From Diphasiastrum complanatum (Eukaryota > Streptophyta > Lycopodiopsida > Lycopodiales > Lycopodiaceae): a stretch of DNA of 64,000 nt. A program made the translations under genes and the position numbers. The stretch lies in assembly GCA_029204225.1 (NCBI GenBank), contig CM055102.1:40227220-40291219 (forward strand), in the 5' to 3' direction. Each line of letters opens with the position of its first letter. Within the stretch, counting starts at the first letter, position 1. Positions 34,201 through 45,522 of the stretch are shown here, piece after piece. A model generated the notes under the pieces. The model made no database searches. It saw only the letters and a list, made by a program, of their open reading frames with translations, and was not told the DNA's origin.

Positions 34201-35830
34201 GTTAACTACTTTCCCACATGTACTATCCTTTTTCCTTCTCCTGGTTCCACAAGATTCATTGGATGTGTTCACGCAGGTACCTCGAAGACTTGTTCCGCTG
34301 GTGTATGAATTTGATCAGGTTCTCGTTGGGCTTGTGACATCATGATTACCACGTCGTCCAATGTATAATTTTTGAAAGTATCAACATCTCGTGAACTGGA
34401 GCTCGTCGAGATTCCTCTGTCAGCATATTGATCTTGGCCCGACTGGTCATTTTTTTATTTTCTGTCACTTGTTAGAAGATGACGCTGTATCTGAGTCCAA
34501 CTTGATTGACTTCAAGGAATCCAACACCTTCTTTTTGCCTTTTTTTGTCATTTTGGTGGGTTCATCCTTGTTGTCTTTCTTTGTGACTATTGTGACATTC
34601 ATCTCATGGTTGCGAGTACCAACGTCTACTGTAGCTATTGCCTCTTCGGGTAGGTCACTCCATCGGATCACCTGGTTGTAGCGTTGCTTCAAATGATTCT
34701 TCTTATTTGCAGGTGCCTTGGGTGGTTTGATCATTGAGACTTTCGCCATAGCAGACCTTTGTGGTGGTTGAGCTGGTACCTTCTTGGTTCCATAACAATA
34801 TGGGTCCATGTGGTATAGGACTTGTTCATCAGTCAGCTCAATCTCCTTATTATAAGCTAGAGCATGTTGCCAAGGGACTAGATCATCATCCACTGGGTTC
34901 TCAATCGGCTCCACTGATAGCCATGCTACGTTTATCATATTCACCCCAAATGTGATTGGTGTGTCCATAGTGTAACATTTGGGTGAAGATGTACTCGGTT
35001 CTAGATCTGATTGATATTGACATGCCTGGCAGTCAATAGTTGCTAATGCATCCGTCCATCTCATGACATCCGTCTCTGAATGATAGTGACCTCCCTTGCC
35101 TCTTGGGCGATCAATCGTATGATCTGTCGTGGATGATCCGTCATCAGCTTTGGGTGCAATAGGTTTCACCACCCATGTGGTTGGATCTACCTTTATAGCC
35201 TGTTCTCTATTCTCAAAGGTGAGTTTCCCTGTACCCCAGTTGTGCACTACTTGCGCAGTCCTCAACCATGGTCTTCCCAATAAAACACGGTATGCAGATG
35301 GAGATTCAGGTATATCCATGACCACAAAAGTAATCACATACTACATGCCTGCTATCTTTACGGGAATATCAACAACTACACCTTTTGGTTTCACACAGGA
35401 TTGATGTGCTAGCTTGATGGCGAATCTGGCTGGCTTCAATCCTTGTAATCCCCATTTTTCTTACAAAGTAGTGGAGATCAGATTGACACCTGATTCTCCA
35501 TCTACCACTGTCGTCTCATCCTCGTATCTCTTGTGTTTGATTGGCAAAGTGATGTTGTGTTCCTCACTTTCCCATGTTGCTCCGATGTGGAGGACATTAC
35601 TTGTCTCATAATAGCCCGCACAATATGTGGGTTCAGACGCTACTGGCTCCTCATCTGCTTTGGCCCATTCAGCTAAAAGGCTTTTTACTTGTGGTGCAAT
35701 CCGCAGTAGTTCTCCGAGTGGTAAACTAACATGGCTTGACAGCAAAAGTGTGAGCTTTTCAGTGCGTAGTTCCTCAGGCTCCACCATGTGAAAAGGTGGT
35801 TCATGTTGGTGCAACCGATCATTCTAATCA
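34201..35830 (-). pseudogene. Gypsy-B protease plus conserved protease-RT spacer
   Basis: Protease: VVDGESGVNLIS at the active site (an unusual D-G-x-S-G form instead of DTG/DSG), frame breaks near 35460 and 35340, then ITFVVMDIPESPSAYRVLLG and RPWLRTAQVVHNWG. A spacer follows down to about 34465, with ITFGVNMINVAWLSVEPIEN, the core ELTDEQVLYHMDP (34836-34800) and KQRYNQVIRWSDLPEEA, ending in a Lys/Ser-rich tail. The spacer has a clear counterpart in gypsy-A (38514-39119), so it is a conserved part of this family and not random filler. Its function is unknown. Confidence 0.8.
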
Positions 35831-35934
35831 ATGCATAGTGGTGAGCTCGTTTGCGGTTCCCGTTCGACACCGACTGGAGGTTCTGTGGGAATGTTTCGTT
35901 CTTGCTCTTTTTCTTCCTCTTGTGCTTTTTGTAC

Positions 35935-37650
35935 TCAGTGTCTTATTTTCTGGTACTGCCTTCTCTCTTCCCTCACATTTGGATATGGCGCTGAAGTTGA
36001 GGGTTGGTCGTCAGTGACCGATGATGGTGGTGAGGGAGCCACTGCCTTCCTCTTATGTGCTCGCGTAACAGCTAACATAGGAGCGTGGTCTTGTTGACCT
36101 TTCGATGGCATCCCCATTGGAACTGCTGGTTGTTGTATGACAATGAGGTTAAGAGGTGCACTTGTTCCAGGTTTAAATGGACAATTCTTGAAACAGTGTC
36201 CATAACCGCAATCCCAGCAGGAGGTTGTATATTGTCCCTTGTAGGGACATTCTGCAATTTTGTGTCCCTCACCGCATCTGTAGCAGCCGTCATTTCTTCC
36301 ACCTTGATGTTGAGTTTGAGCTGCATAGGCCGAAACATATTCATTTATGACAGGATCCATAAATGGTTCATCTGGTCCGTACCACTGCTGCTGCTCAAGT
36401 CAAGGTGGCATATGCATTTCTTGTTCTGCTGCTGTCAGGTTTACATGGGCCACTTGTTGACTGGCTGGCCCTGGTGGAGCAGGTAAGGCCATGCGTTGTG
36501 GTTGATTGGGTGCCGCCGTACCTTGGTGTCCCGTTAGGTGCCCCTTGATGATAAGGATAATAAGTCTGATAGGGACTTCTCTTATGTTGAACAACCTTGG
36601 GGTTAAACGGGCAAAATGCCATATCGTGCAATGTTGCATTGCACAGATGGCAGAATCTATGTGTCAGTCTCAGATTTTGCTTTAGGAATGGACACTCGTT
36701 CGCTGTATGGTTTTGCGTGCATACTGAACACCATACATTTTCTCGTTGAGGATACTGCAGCTGGTTTGGTTCCGGTTGATGTGGAGTTACTGCTACAGTT
36801 CCTTGTAAGGCCTTCAGTTTTTGGTCAAACTGCACCGTAAGTTGTTCCATCTACTGTTTGTGTAATTTTGTCATTTGCTCCAACAGCTGTTCTGTGGATA
36901 GAGCGGATGCGTTTGATGATAATGATGCGATTGAGGGAGTAGGAGTGTGGGTGGAAGGATATTTGTCGTCAGATCCCTCATCCTCTTCCCTGATGGCATC
37001 TTCCATAGCTTCTTGTAGAGTAGCATACTGCTCCCGTCGTTTCAGTACTCTTTTTATGCTTCGTGGTAATCCGGCTAGGAACCACATGATCACCGCATGA
37101 TCGAGAATTAGGGCTGCACTACACTCGGATCGTAGACGTTTGACCCGTTCAATATAGTCCCGGACCCTTTCTCGTTTTCCCATCTTGACTTTGCTTAGCA
37201 GGAGAAACGAGTCTTCCAGAAACTTCCTTGGCTTAAAGCGCGTAATGAGAGCCGCTTTAACCGCTTCCTAGGTGGATTTCTCTTTCTCTGACAGGTTAAA
37301 AGCCCAATCCTGAGCCACTGCAAGTAAGGACATAGGGAATAGCATCAACTTCTCTGCAGGTGTCCGTTCGCCATAGATTTCACAAGCTTGCTCGTAGATC
37401 TGGAGGAATCAGATGGGATCTGATGATCCGTCATATTTTGGTATCTCCATCCGTGGTGCTCTCCGAACTGCATGCAAGGGTGCGACAGGTACGGGTTGGC
37501 CCATTGGATCCATTGGTGCTGGTTCCGGTTCTGCCTCTTGTTGCACAGCTACTAATCTGGGAAGGTGTGGTGCCTGATTTGCTATCCTTCGTGCTATTGA
37601 TCTTCCCGATCTCAGATTCATCCGATGGTGGGTTCCAAAGTGATTGGATC
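35935..37650 (-). pseudogene. Ty3/gypsy gag with four zinc knuckles (gypsy-B)
   Basis: Gag starts MNLRSGRSIARRIANQAPHL (37621) and continues in pieces: KYDGSSDP, KFLEDSFLLLSKVKMGKRER, YIERVKRLRSECSAAL, FLAGLPRSIKRVLKRREQY and DAIREEDEG (37183-36851), then the knuckle region. Four CCHC boxes are visible: CSVCTQNHTANEC (36730-36692), CHLCNATLHDMAFC (36643-36602), CYRCGEGHKIAEC (36285-36247) and CWDCGYGHCFKNC (36219-36181). Several stops and frameshifts break the frame. Gypsy gag usually has one or two such boxes. Gypsy-A has the same set. Confidence 0.87.
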
Positions 37651-37659
37651 TTGCTTATA

Positions 37660-38410
37660 CAGTAGGATGCAGTCTGCTTTGAGATTCACACAGATTCGCA
37701 ATTTTCCATTTTTCTTAGGAACAATGACAATCGGTGAAATCCATTCTGTGCTTTCCACACTTACTTATGGGACTAGGAATGTCAAGTCTCAATATATAAT
37801 GCAAGTTCTTTTTCAAAATATTGACATTGACTTTTGCATACTTTTTTAAGTCTAAGTTTAGACCTTGAGGCTTGCAAAAATTGGTTTCCAGCATCACAAG
37901 TTGGACTTATGCATGCAAGGTGCCATACTTGGGACCTAACGCAACTTATTTACTGACGGCTCTTCAAGATGGGCTTGTACACACATGATGCCATGCTTGG
38001 ACCCTTAATTACGCAAAATTGATATTTACATTCGCTTCTTCCCTATAAGATACTACTTTTCTCTATGCTCGATCTCATAAATGAAATTGGCGTCAAGCAA
38101 TCTCTGAAGTTCTTTCTTTATCAGATCTGCCACATTAGGATTACAATGATAAAACTTTGTAACTTTTGGTATTGCATCAGGTACTAAAGGTATGGTATGT
38201 TCAATCACTGATGTTGGAATACCCTTCAAATCTTGATAAGTCCATGCCAAGCAATCTTGATACTTAATAAGTAACAAACAGAGTGCTTGATACTGTTCAA
38301 GAGTAAGTTTTGATCCCACTTTTACAATCTTTTTCGGTTCTCCTGGTCCAGCAAGATTCATTGGCTGCGTCCTAGCTGGGCCATCGTAAACCTCTTTAGA
38401 TTTTGGCATG
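37660..38410 (-). pseudogene. Ty3/gypsy RT N-terminus (gypsy-A), split by an insertion
   Basis: 38409-38053 reads LAWTYQDLKGIPTSVIEHTI and LIKKELQRLLDANFIYEIEH. The frame should continue into WISPIVIVPKKNGKLRICVN, which is found only at 37748-37672. The 313 bp between are foreign (see the insertion). After VNLKA the RT stops, and 40-50 bp later the gag of gypsy-B starts, so the rest of gypsy-A pol is missing. Sequence similarity to gypsy-B RT is strong but the two copies have diverged considerably. Confidence 0.87.
37753..38065. mobile_element. 313-bp insertion in gypsy-A RT flanked by TGCT
   Basis: Interrupts the RT codons between EIEH and EWISP. The 4-bp TGCT occurs on both sides (37749-37752 and 38066-38069), and joining at that repeat restores the expected DNA. 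Inside are two related phrases about 80 bp apart (GCCATACTTGGGACCT and GCCATGCTTGGACCCT). No terminal inverted repeats or coding capacity are seen; a small non-autonomous transposon is the simplest reading. Confidence 0.6.
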
Positions 38411-38479
38411 TGTTCTTCAGGTTTACATGTGCTTTAGGTAACATGATAACCACATCATCCATTGTATAACGTTTAAACT

Positions 38480-39960
38480 GCTTTGGCATATCATGCTGGA
38501 CTACATTTGCTTGTTATTTTTTGAAAGGACTTGGCTTGGATCTTCGTTTAGCCTTCTTAGCAGGAATTGATCGTGGAGGTGATGACTTTCGGGATGATAA
38601 ATCTTTCTTCACAGGTGAAGACTTCCTAGACGATGATGTCTTGTTGGAAATCTGACTTGAAGAATCATTCTTGACTTTTCCTTTGTCTTTATCCAATAGA
38701 GGTGGCACTTCCTTTGAATCGATCTTTTGAGGGGGATTTTCCCATTTTAGGACCGTATTATAATGTTGCTTAGCTTGTTTCTTCGTTATCGAACCTGTGA
38801 TCATGTCTCCCTTCAATATAATTGCTTTGGAAGATTTGATTGTTGATTCATCAGGAACATTATGCACTCCAAATCTGGTCGGATCCATATGATGTAGAAT
38901 CTGTTCATCCGTAAGTTCTGCATTGCCATCATAAGTTAAGGCATGGCTCACGGGTATGAGATCATCCTCAACTGGATCTGGTATAGGTTCTGTTGATATC
39001 AAGGCTACATTCAGCACATTAGTGGAAATGTGATTGGCGTATCCAATGTTTGATCTAATAAGGAAATCTCGCTCAACTCTGATTGAATATCTTGTTAACA
39101 CATATATCTTGTTGTACAATCAATTGTTGCAAGAGCTTCATTCCAATTGACAGTATCCGTTTGAGAGTCGTAGTGAACTCCCAATTTTTTCTCTGGTTGA
39201 TCACAAGTGTGATCCGTTGTTGATGAATCGTCATCCACTTTTTGAACCACTGGCTTGATAGTCCAAGTTGTAGGATCAGCTTTAACTACACGTTCACGAT
39301 TTTCAAAAGTGATTTTTCTGGCACCCCAGTTATGAATTACTTGCGCAACTCGTAACTATGGACATCCTAATAGAACTCGGTGACATTTGGTGCTTTTGGT
39401 AAGTCCATCACGACGAAAGTAATGACGAACTGTACTCCTGCAATCCTGACAGATATATCTTCCACCATTCCTCGTGGACGAACCGTCGTTTGATCAGCTA
39501 GCTTAATAGCAAAAGTAGCAGACTTAATCTTTGTAAGGCCCCATTTTGTACATAGCTTTGTAGAAATCAGGGTAACTCCTGAACCGTCGTCTATCACGGC
39601 TGCTTCTTTAGAAAATTGTTTATGTTGTATTGGCAGAGTGATATTCTTTTGTTCACTTTCCCAAGCGGCTCCAACATGGAGTACATCGTTAGATTATTCA
39701 AATCCAGCGCAAAAAATTGGCTCCTGATGGACTTCTGGTTCTTCTTGAGCTAACTTTTGCTAAGACTTCTTTTGCTTTTGGTACCAACTTTAGGAACTCT
39801 CCCAATGAAATATTGATCTTGCTAGACAAAATATTCATGAGTAATTCTATATGTGGTGCTTTCGGTTCAGTCATCTTGAAGGGTTCTTTGTGATAATGTA
39901 ATTGATCATTCATATTCATACGTAAATTTCTTGGAGGCTGCAATCATGAAGACCGAACTT
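38480..39960 (-). pseudogene. Gypsy-A protease plus conserved protease-RT spacer
   Basis: The protease active site reads AVIDDGSGVTLIS (39597 downward), then KLADQTTVRPRGMVEDI and FVITFVVMDLPKAPN before a frameshift. The spacer 39119-38514 contains NVLNVALISTEPIPDPVEDD, NAELTDEQILHHMDP (38924-38880) and KQAKQHYNTVLKWENPP, then a Ser/Lys-rich end with repeated RKSSP units. The three spacer blocks match gypsy-B in order and spacing. The upstream part (39943-39698) matches the HxEPFxMxEPxAP segment before the protease in gypsy-B. Confidence 0.8.
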
Positions 39961-41574
39961 CAGCTGTTACTTTAGCAGCTTCAAGTTCCTCTTCTTCTTG
40001 CAGATGTTTAATCCATTGTCTTATATCTTGATATCTTCGTTTTTCTGCATTAAGATTTGGATAGACTCCTGATGCTGTTGGTGTATCATTCAATGGTATA
40101 GAATTAGCAGGTATTGGATCCACTACTGGTTCTTTTTGCGTTTGTGCTCTGGTGACCACCATCAAAGGTGCACTTGGTTTATTCTGAACTACTGATCCTT
40201 GCTTGATTGTTATCAAATTTACAGGTGCTGTATTTGGTGGTGGCTTCGGTCTTGCTAGACAGTCTTTATGGCAATGCCCATATCCACAATCATGACAGAA
40301 TGGTACAAATTTTTCTTTATTTGGGCATTCTGCAACTCTGTGATTTTCTCCACATGCAAAGCATCCAAGTGGTGCTCTGGTCCAATTTTTCGAGGCTTGT
40401 TGTTGAGCGACATCATAAATGGCATACTGTTCTGAAGATCCACCTTCCTAATCATTACTATTGCTCCATTGCTCAGCACTTTCGTAAGGTGTTGGTTCCA
40501 TCAAATTGGCAGGAGGAACAGAGTGTTTTGGTGGGGCAGGCAAAGCTAGACGTTCCGGGTATCCAAGAGTAGATTGTCGCAGTCTTGCTGCTGGATTTCC
40601 TCCATACTGTGGTTCTCGATATCCCATATGGGCATACCGTTGCTGAATTATTTGAGGATTGAAGTTGCAAAAAGCAGTTTCATGGTCAGGTGAATTACAC
40701 AGATGGCAAACACTGATTTTCATTTGTTTTTTCAATTGAGGACACTCGTTCACTGTGTGATTTCCTATACAAATAGAACACTAGACATTTTCCCTAGTAG
40801 GAAAAGTCTTTGCAAACTTCTCAGGTTCCTTGTTCGCTTCTCAATTTTCCAAAGCTTTGATTTTTTCATCAAATTGCAACTGCAACTTTTCTATCTGTTT
40901 CTGCTAGGTCTTCCCAAGTTTCTCGAACTCATTGAGCATCATTTTTGCAGTAGCATTGGCATTCGTTGATGCAATAGTCGTGGATGTCGTAGTAGTCTGC
41001 CCTGCTGTATAAGGCAACATATTGATATTTGGCTCATCATCTAAATCTTCATCCTCCTCTCGAATTGCATCGTCCATAGCATTTTGCAAAAGTGCGTACT
41101 CATTATGGCGTTTCAGCTCACGTTTGATACATTTAGGTTCACCTGACAAAAACCACATAATCATGGCATTTTCATTAATGAGCTCAGGTTCACATTCAGA
41201 TCTAAGATGTTTCACCCTTTCAATGTAATCTCGAACCACTTTCCGCTTTCCCATTTTAATTTTACTTAAAAGTAGGAAAGGGTCTTCCATAAACTTCCGC
41301 GGTTTGAACCGTGTGATAAGGGATCGTTTAACAACCTCCCAATCTGTACGTTCAGTTTCATCTTGGTTATAATACCAATCTTGTGCTACGCCTATTAAGG
41401 CCATAGGAGTTTATCTTGAGGATAAATCTCACCATAGACCTCACAGGATTCAGCATAGATCTGAAGAAATCTAACTGTATCTGTTAGTCCATTATATTTG
41501 GGTAGATCCAATCGGCGTGCTATTCTAACAATAATTGGATTGACCTCCTGTAGAGCAGCTCCAAGGGCAGCCAT
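39944..41574 (-). pseudogene. Ty3/gypsy gag with four zinc knuckles (gypsy-A)
   Basis: Starts MAALGAALQEVNPIIVRIAR at 41574, shifts frame near 41404, then GVAQDWYYNQDETE, KFMEDPFLLLSKIKMGKRK, YIERVKHLRSECEPEL and FLSGEPKCIKRELKRHNEY. The knuckles are CSICIGNHTVNEC (preceded by a TAG where gypsy-B has Trp), CHLCNSPDHETAFC, a third in a shifted frame (CFACGENHRVAEC-like, near 40370-40330) and CHDCGYGHCHKDC (near 40300-40260). After the knuckles come Pro-rich linker and the VTRAQTQKEP segment. Several stops make it non-functional. Confidence 0.85.
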
Positions 41575-41828
41575 TTTTACAAATTTAGATCAAACCGATA
41601 ATGAGATTGGATATAGATTTTTCCAAAAAACTATCTCAAATTAGATCTGCTAGCTCTATTTCACTTTTCAAAAATCTGATTCTATATGATGAAAAACTTT
41701 CTGAAATTTGATCAATCAATACTTCTCAAAAATGATAAATCTCTCAGAATCCAGTTCAAAATATACATTTTTTGTGCTATCTTGAATTTGAAAATCAAGG
41801 CGTTTAAGGATCCACATTAAGGGGGGTT
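41575..41828 (-). other. Gypsy-A leader remnant
   Basis: AT-rich sequence upstream of the gypsy-A gag start on the minus strand. No primer-binding site was found. It ends at a purine tract belonging to the plus-strand LTR-like sequence that follows. Confidence 0.35.
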
Positions 41829-42480
41829 GTTGGATTTCTATTATCTCTATCCCTATCTCTATGCTAATCTAGATCCATTCACTAGCTATTGTAAATACTT
41901 ATACAGTCACATACTTTGCAGAAATACACTTGTTTTCTGATAGTCTGTAGAAATACAAAAAAATCGGTGAAAATGTTCTGTCGACTTAGCCGACACCAAC
42001 TATTCGGCCACTCTTCAACTATTCGGCGTAGCTTGACCATTCATCAGACACATCGACTCATCCGACATCGACAATTCGACTTTACCAACTGGGGTATGTC
42101 ACTATCAACTCCAATAGTTGACTCGAACAATCGGCGGCTCAACAATACCTTCATCACAACTGGAATGAATCAAATATCATCTGAAGGCGATTGCCAACAA
42201 CATGTAGTGCCTTAATCCTAATTGTTTAGATCATATGCAGGACGCCCTTCTCTTCATTCCACCCCCATTTCTCCCTCCACCTTCACAACATCCACAAGTA
42301 TGATATGTGCCGAAATTAAAGTCGGAATTAAAGCCATCATCGCTACCGGAGCCCGCGTCATAAGTCCTCGTTGAGCATGTAAAACACTGCATTACCATTG
42401 CTACTGCCCTCCTAGATGCCCAAGCCTATCACCAGCTCCACACACTCTACGCCGACCATCATCAATATCATCTTGCCTAC
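41829..42480 (+). repeat. LTR-like sequence preceded by a purine tract
   Basis: TTAAGGGGGG (41818-41827) looks like a polypurine tract, and TGTTGGATTTCTATTATC begins at 41829. It resembles the TGTTGGATTATTC LTR start of copia-3 and copia-5, with the shared style 'acagtc...gcagaaatacac'. The 3' end is not defined. Between 42000 and 42160 TCGG/TCGAC motifs are frequent. From about 42372 to 42550 an open frame reads VEHVKHCITIATALLDAQAY and on, without a recognised family. Confidence 0.4.
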
Positions 42481-42485
42481 GTCCA

Positions 42486-42952
42486 TGTCCTATACATAGG
42501 TGGCTTAATCCTAGACTTGGATATTCGGTACTTTAGTGCAAGAGTTTATTGATTATGCCACGTCATTCCAGACTAGGCTAGAATTGTAATTAATAACCTT
42601 GTGAGGGCCCATATGCTCTAATTAGGACTAATATAGCTAGTGCATGGTGATTGACTGCTTCAAGTGCATGTAAAAGAGATGAAAGAGAGTTGGTTGAGAA
42701 TTGGCATTTTATATAAAATATTTCTTGGCTTTTGGAGTCTATATAACATGTAGGAACTCGCCCATCTCCAGGACCTAGTTTCAGTTTTCGATTGTCAAAA
42801 TCCTCTCCTTGTATTCAATCACCATGGCTCAAGGAGGAAGCTGATTGGGGTTTGACTCTTGGCTTCTAGTTGGTTGGATGGTTGGGCTCCATAGTAGTCC
42901 TTTTGGTGCATGCAACAGGATCTAGAGGATCTTCACTTGGCGATCCTTACAA
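42486..42952 (+). repeat. Gypsy LTR, 5'-truncated (gypsy-2)
   Basis: Homologous to the gypsy-1 LTR at 5546 (ACTTGGATATTCGGTACT, GCCACGTCAT, AATAACCTTGTGAGGGCCC). TATATAA-like boxes are at 42713-42720 and 42754-42760. It ends ...CGATCCTTACAA directly before a primer site at 42953. Confidence 0.72.
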
Positions 42953-42966
42953 TGGTATCAGAGCCT
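42953..42966 (+). promoter_or_regulatory. Primer-binding site of gypsy-2
   Basis: TGGTATCAGAGCCT immediately after the LTR. Initiator tRNA-Met is the usual primer of plant chromoviruses as well as copia elements. Confidence 0.85.
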
Positions 42967-44513
42967 GGCTTTGCATCCTTGATTTTTGGTATTGCATCCT
43001 TGATTTTTACTTCCTCATGGTGTAATTGACCTCCAGGTAAGTGGCTTCTCTAATTATTGATTGCTTTCAGTCTAATGTTCAGTATGATGGACTTTTTTCA
43101 TAGAAAAAGTTGGAAATCGTTCAATTTTTAATGGTTTTTTTTACGGTTTTTGGACTTGTATTCATTGTTTTAGTTTGAAATTTGTCGAATCTACTATTTA
43201 TAAAAGTTTTTCAAGATTGTACTTGCTGTTTTATAGTCACCGGGACCTGTTCTAATGATTGCATGCTGGTGATATGATCAAAATGGGATCTAAATAGTGT
43301 TTTTGGTCAAAATTCGGCAATTTTGGACTAGAAATTTACTGATATTGATCCAAATCAAAACTTTTTGTGCTTGCATATAGATAAATTACAATATTTAGGG
43401 TTTGATTGCACTTTCATGTGGATTTGATCCATAAGAACATGCCAAAAAAGTCAAGAAATTGTTTCTTGTTTTTTTTTCTTTTCACTATTTTGGAAGTTTC
43501 TCTCAATACCTTGGCATGAAACTTTGCATGCATGTTCTTAGGGCTATATTAAAGCTTTCCAGAGGATGAACGAGTTTTTTTTTGAAATCGGTCACTGTTA
43601 GAGGTCTCAAAACTATGAAAAATAGTGTATTTCGATTATTTTTGAGCTTGAATAACTCCTTGCAGTGGATTTGAAACCTTTGAAATGGGCTGGATTTGTT
43701 TGACATCCCCACCTAAATCGGGAACGTCCATAGATTCATAGAAGAAGATTTCACAATTAGGAAGATCTTTTGCAGTTATATTGCAACAGTCCAATATTAG
43801 TGTGTACTACATCCAACATAGGTGCAAGAGATTTCAGTTGGCTCCCATCCATTTATATTGGATGGATATAAATTTGCAAGAGAAAAATGATCAGATTAGC
43901 GCTTAAAAAAGAGATGATTCAGAATGAAAGGATAGAAGTGCAAGTAATATATCGATACTCACAGTTGATTTCTTTGTGATCCTAACTTTTCAGTCCTTGC
44001 AAATTTAACTCTAAATGCATATACACACATTAGACTAATATTTCAAACATATATTTAAAAAGGTTATATGTTTATTGTAATTTGAGATAAGCTACGTTAC
44101 GTGGAAGCATGATATCGGTATTTCTATTGGTCCACATGGCAACGCAAATGAAAAATAAAATAAAAAGGCATATTCTTCAAAGGCCCTCTTTGGACCCATA
44201 TTTCCTCTAATGTTAAAGCTCCCAAAATGCTAATTCAATTTTCTAAAGAGTGGTGGCATTCAATTACTTAACACTTGTACTCCAAGATGCAAATCACAAA
44301 GACTTTCTAATTTGGTTTGCTTGAATGAAAGTGACTCAATCTCGGTTTTCAAAACTATATCTCAACAAACCAAATCCCCTTTGATCTATTTTCATCAAAA
44401 TGAAACCAAATTTGAAGGTACTATCCCTAGATTATCAACCGGTAGCAAGGGCAAACCAATACTACTCAAAATCTAGGATTGAAGCTTGAAAAAATCAAAT
44501 TTCACTTTTGATT
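42967..44513. other. Leaders of two elements, no coding sequence
   Basis: 42967 to about 43740 reads as the plus-strand leader of gypsy-2. From roughly 43900 to 44513 it reads as the minus-strand leader of the copia LTR at 44528. No gag motif is visible in either, and the boundary between them is not sharp. Confidence 0.4.
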
Positions 44514-44527
44514 AGGCTTTGATACCA
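44514..44527 (-). promoter_or_regulatory. Primer-binding site of a minus-strand copia LTR
   Basis: TGGTATCAAAGCCT on the minus strand next to an LTR end (...CTTTTCA). Confidence 0.75.
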
Positions 44528-45068
44528 TGAAAAGATTTAGTAGCAAAATGAATCCCAATCAATGGTAAAAGTGATGGAGAATGCACATTTGATTGATGTA
44601 CATCCAAACAATGAGCTAAAATCAAAACTAATTTATCTTGACATTTAATTTCACTTTAGGCAATAGATCCTGGTCTATCTACCCATCATAATTATGCCAA
44701 CAAAGCAAGACCATTGTCATGTACAAATAGATGTGGTTACCAATGATTAATCCGTGTGGCATTCAATACATTGGATTTTGAATATGTGTGCACCCACATT
44801 TTAGATTGAAATGGTGTGGAAAGTTGACACTCGTCATGCCCTTCAAATGTCAATATGGATGTATTTTGATAGGCCCTTGCAATTTTCGGCCATCAACCAT
44901 CCATAGCTTGTGTAAAACCGTCATTTTCATGAGCTACAATTAATTTTAAATGTCATGAAATAAGGGACTTGTAAAATTGTAATGAACTTCAAATTTGCAA
45001 GTTTCAGGACTTGTAACTATCTATAAGGGAAACTCCCTAAGATCTTGCTTACAAGACAAAACACAATG
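44528..45068 (-). repeat. Copia LTR (minus), 5' boundary uncertain
   Basis: Defined by the primer site at its 3' end. It extends to about 45068, where gypsy LTR sequence of the same orientation takes over. No copy of the CACACGTGTG palindrome is present, so it belongs to another copia group. Confidence 0.5.
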
Positions 45069-45522
45069 GAAAACACACTATGGAGCAATCCACCCAACCA
45101 AGTAGAAGCAATCAATCAACTCTAGAAGCTTCACCCCCAAGAAGCATGAAGGTAGAGTGAAACCCTGGCAATGAATCAATGACCACAATGAGGAGTAGGG
45201 CAAATTTGGCCTCAATATATAGAGCCAAAAGCAACCTGGGCACATAGCCATGCAGAGCCCTAAGTTTCCTATACATAGATTCTGAATAGAGTCCTCAGCA
45301 TGGACCAACTATTCATAGAATTGCTATTGATAACTCTACACATGCATACATTGTCTCATACCTTGTCTAAACTCCATTTAGTGTGTTCTGGGCCTCACAA
45401 GGATATTAGTTACTTTCGGGTCACATCTAGTATGACGTGGCATAACTAACAACTTGATTTACTGGAGTACCGTGTATCCAAGACTAGGAGTATACTGAAT
45501 CCTACTTACTGGCCATGGACAT
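45069..45522 (-). repeat. Gypsy LTR (minus), chromodomain family
   Basis: The reverse complement matches the gypsy-1 and gypsy-2 LTRs (GGCTCCATAG, GGATACACGGTACTCCAG, GAGGCCCAGAACACACTAAA). The outermost bases TGTT are missing; the LTR ends at GGACAT (45517-45522), where plus-oriented leader sequence of the same family begins. Confidence 0.72.
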
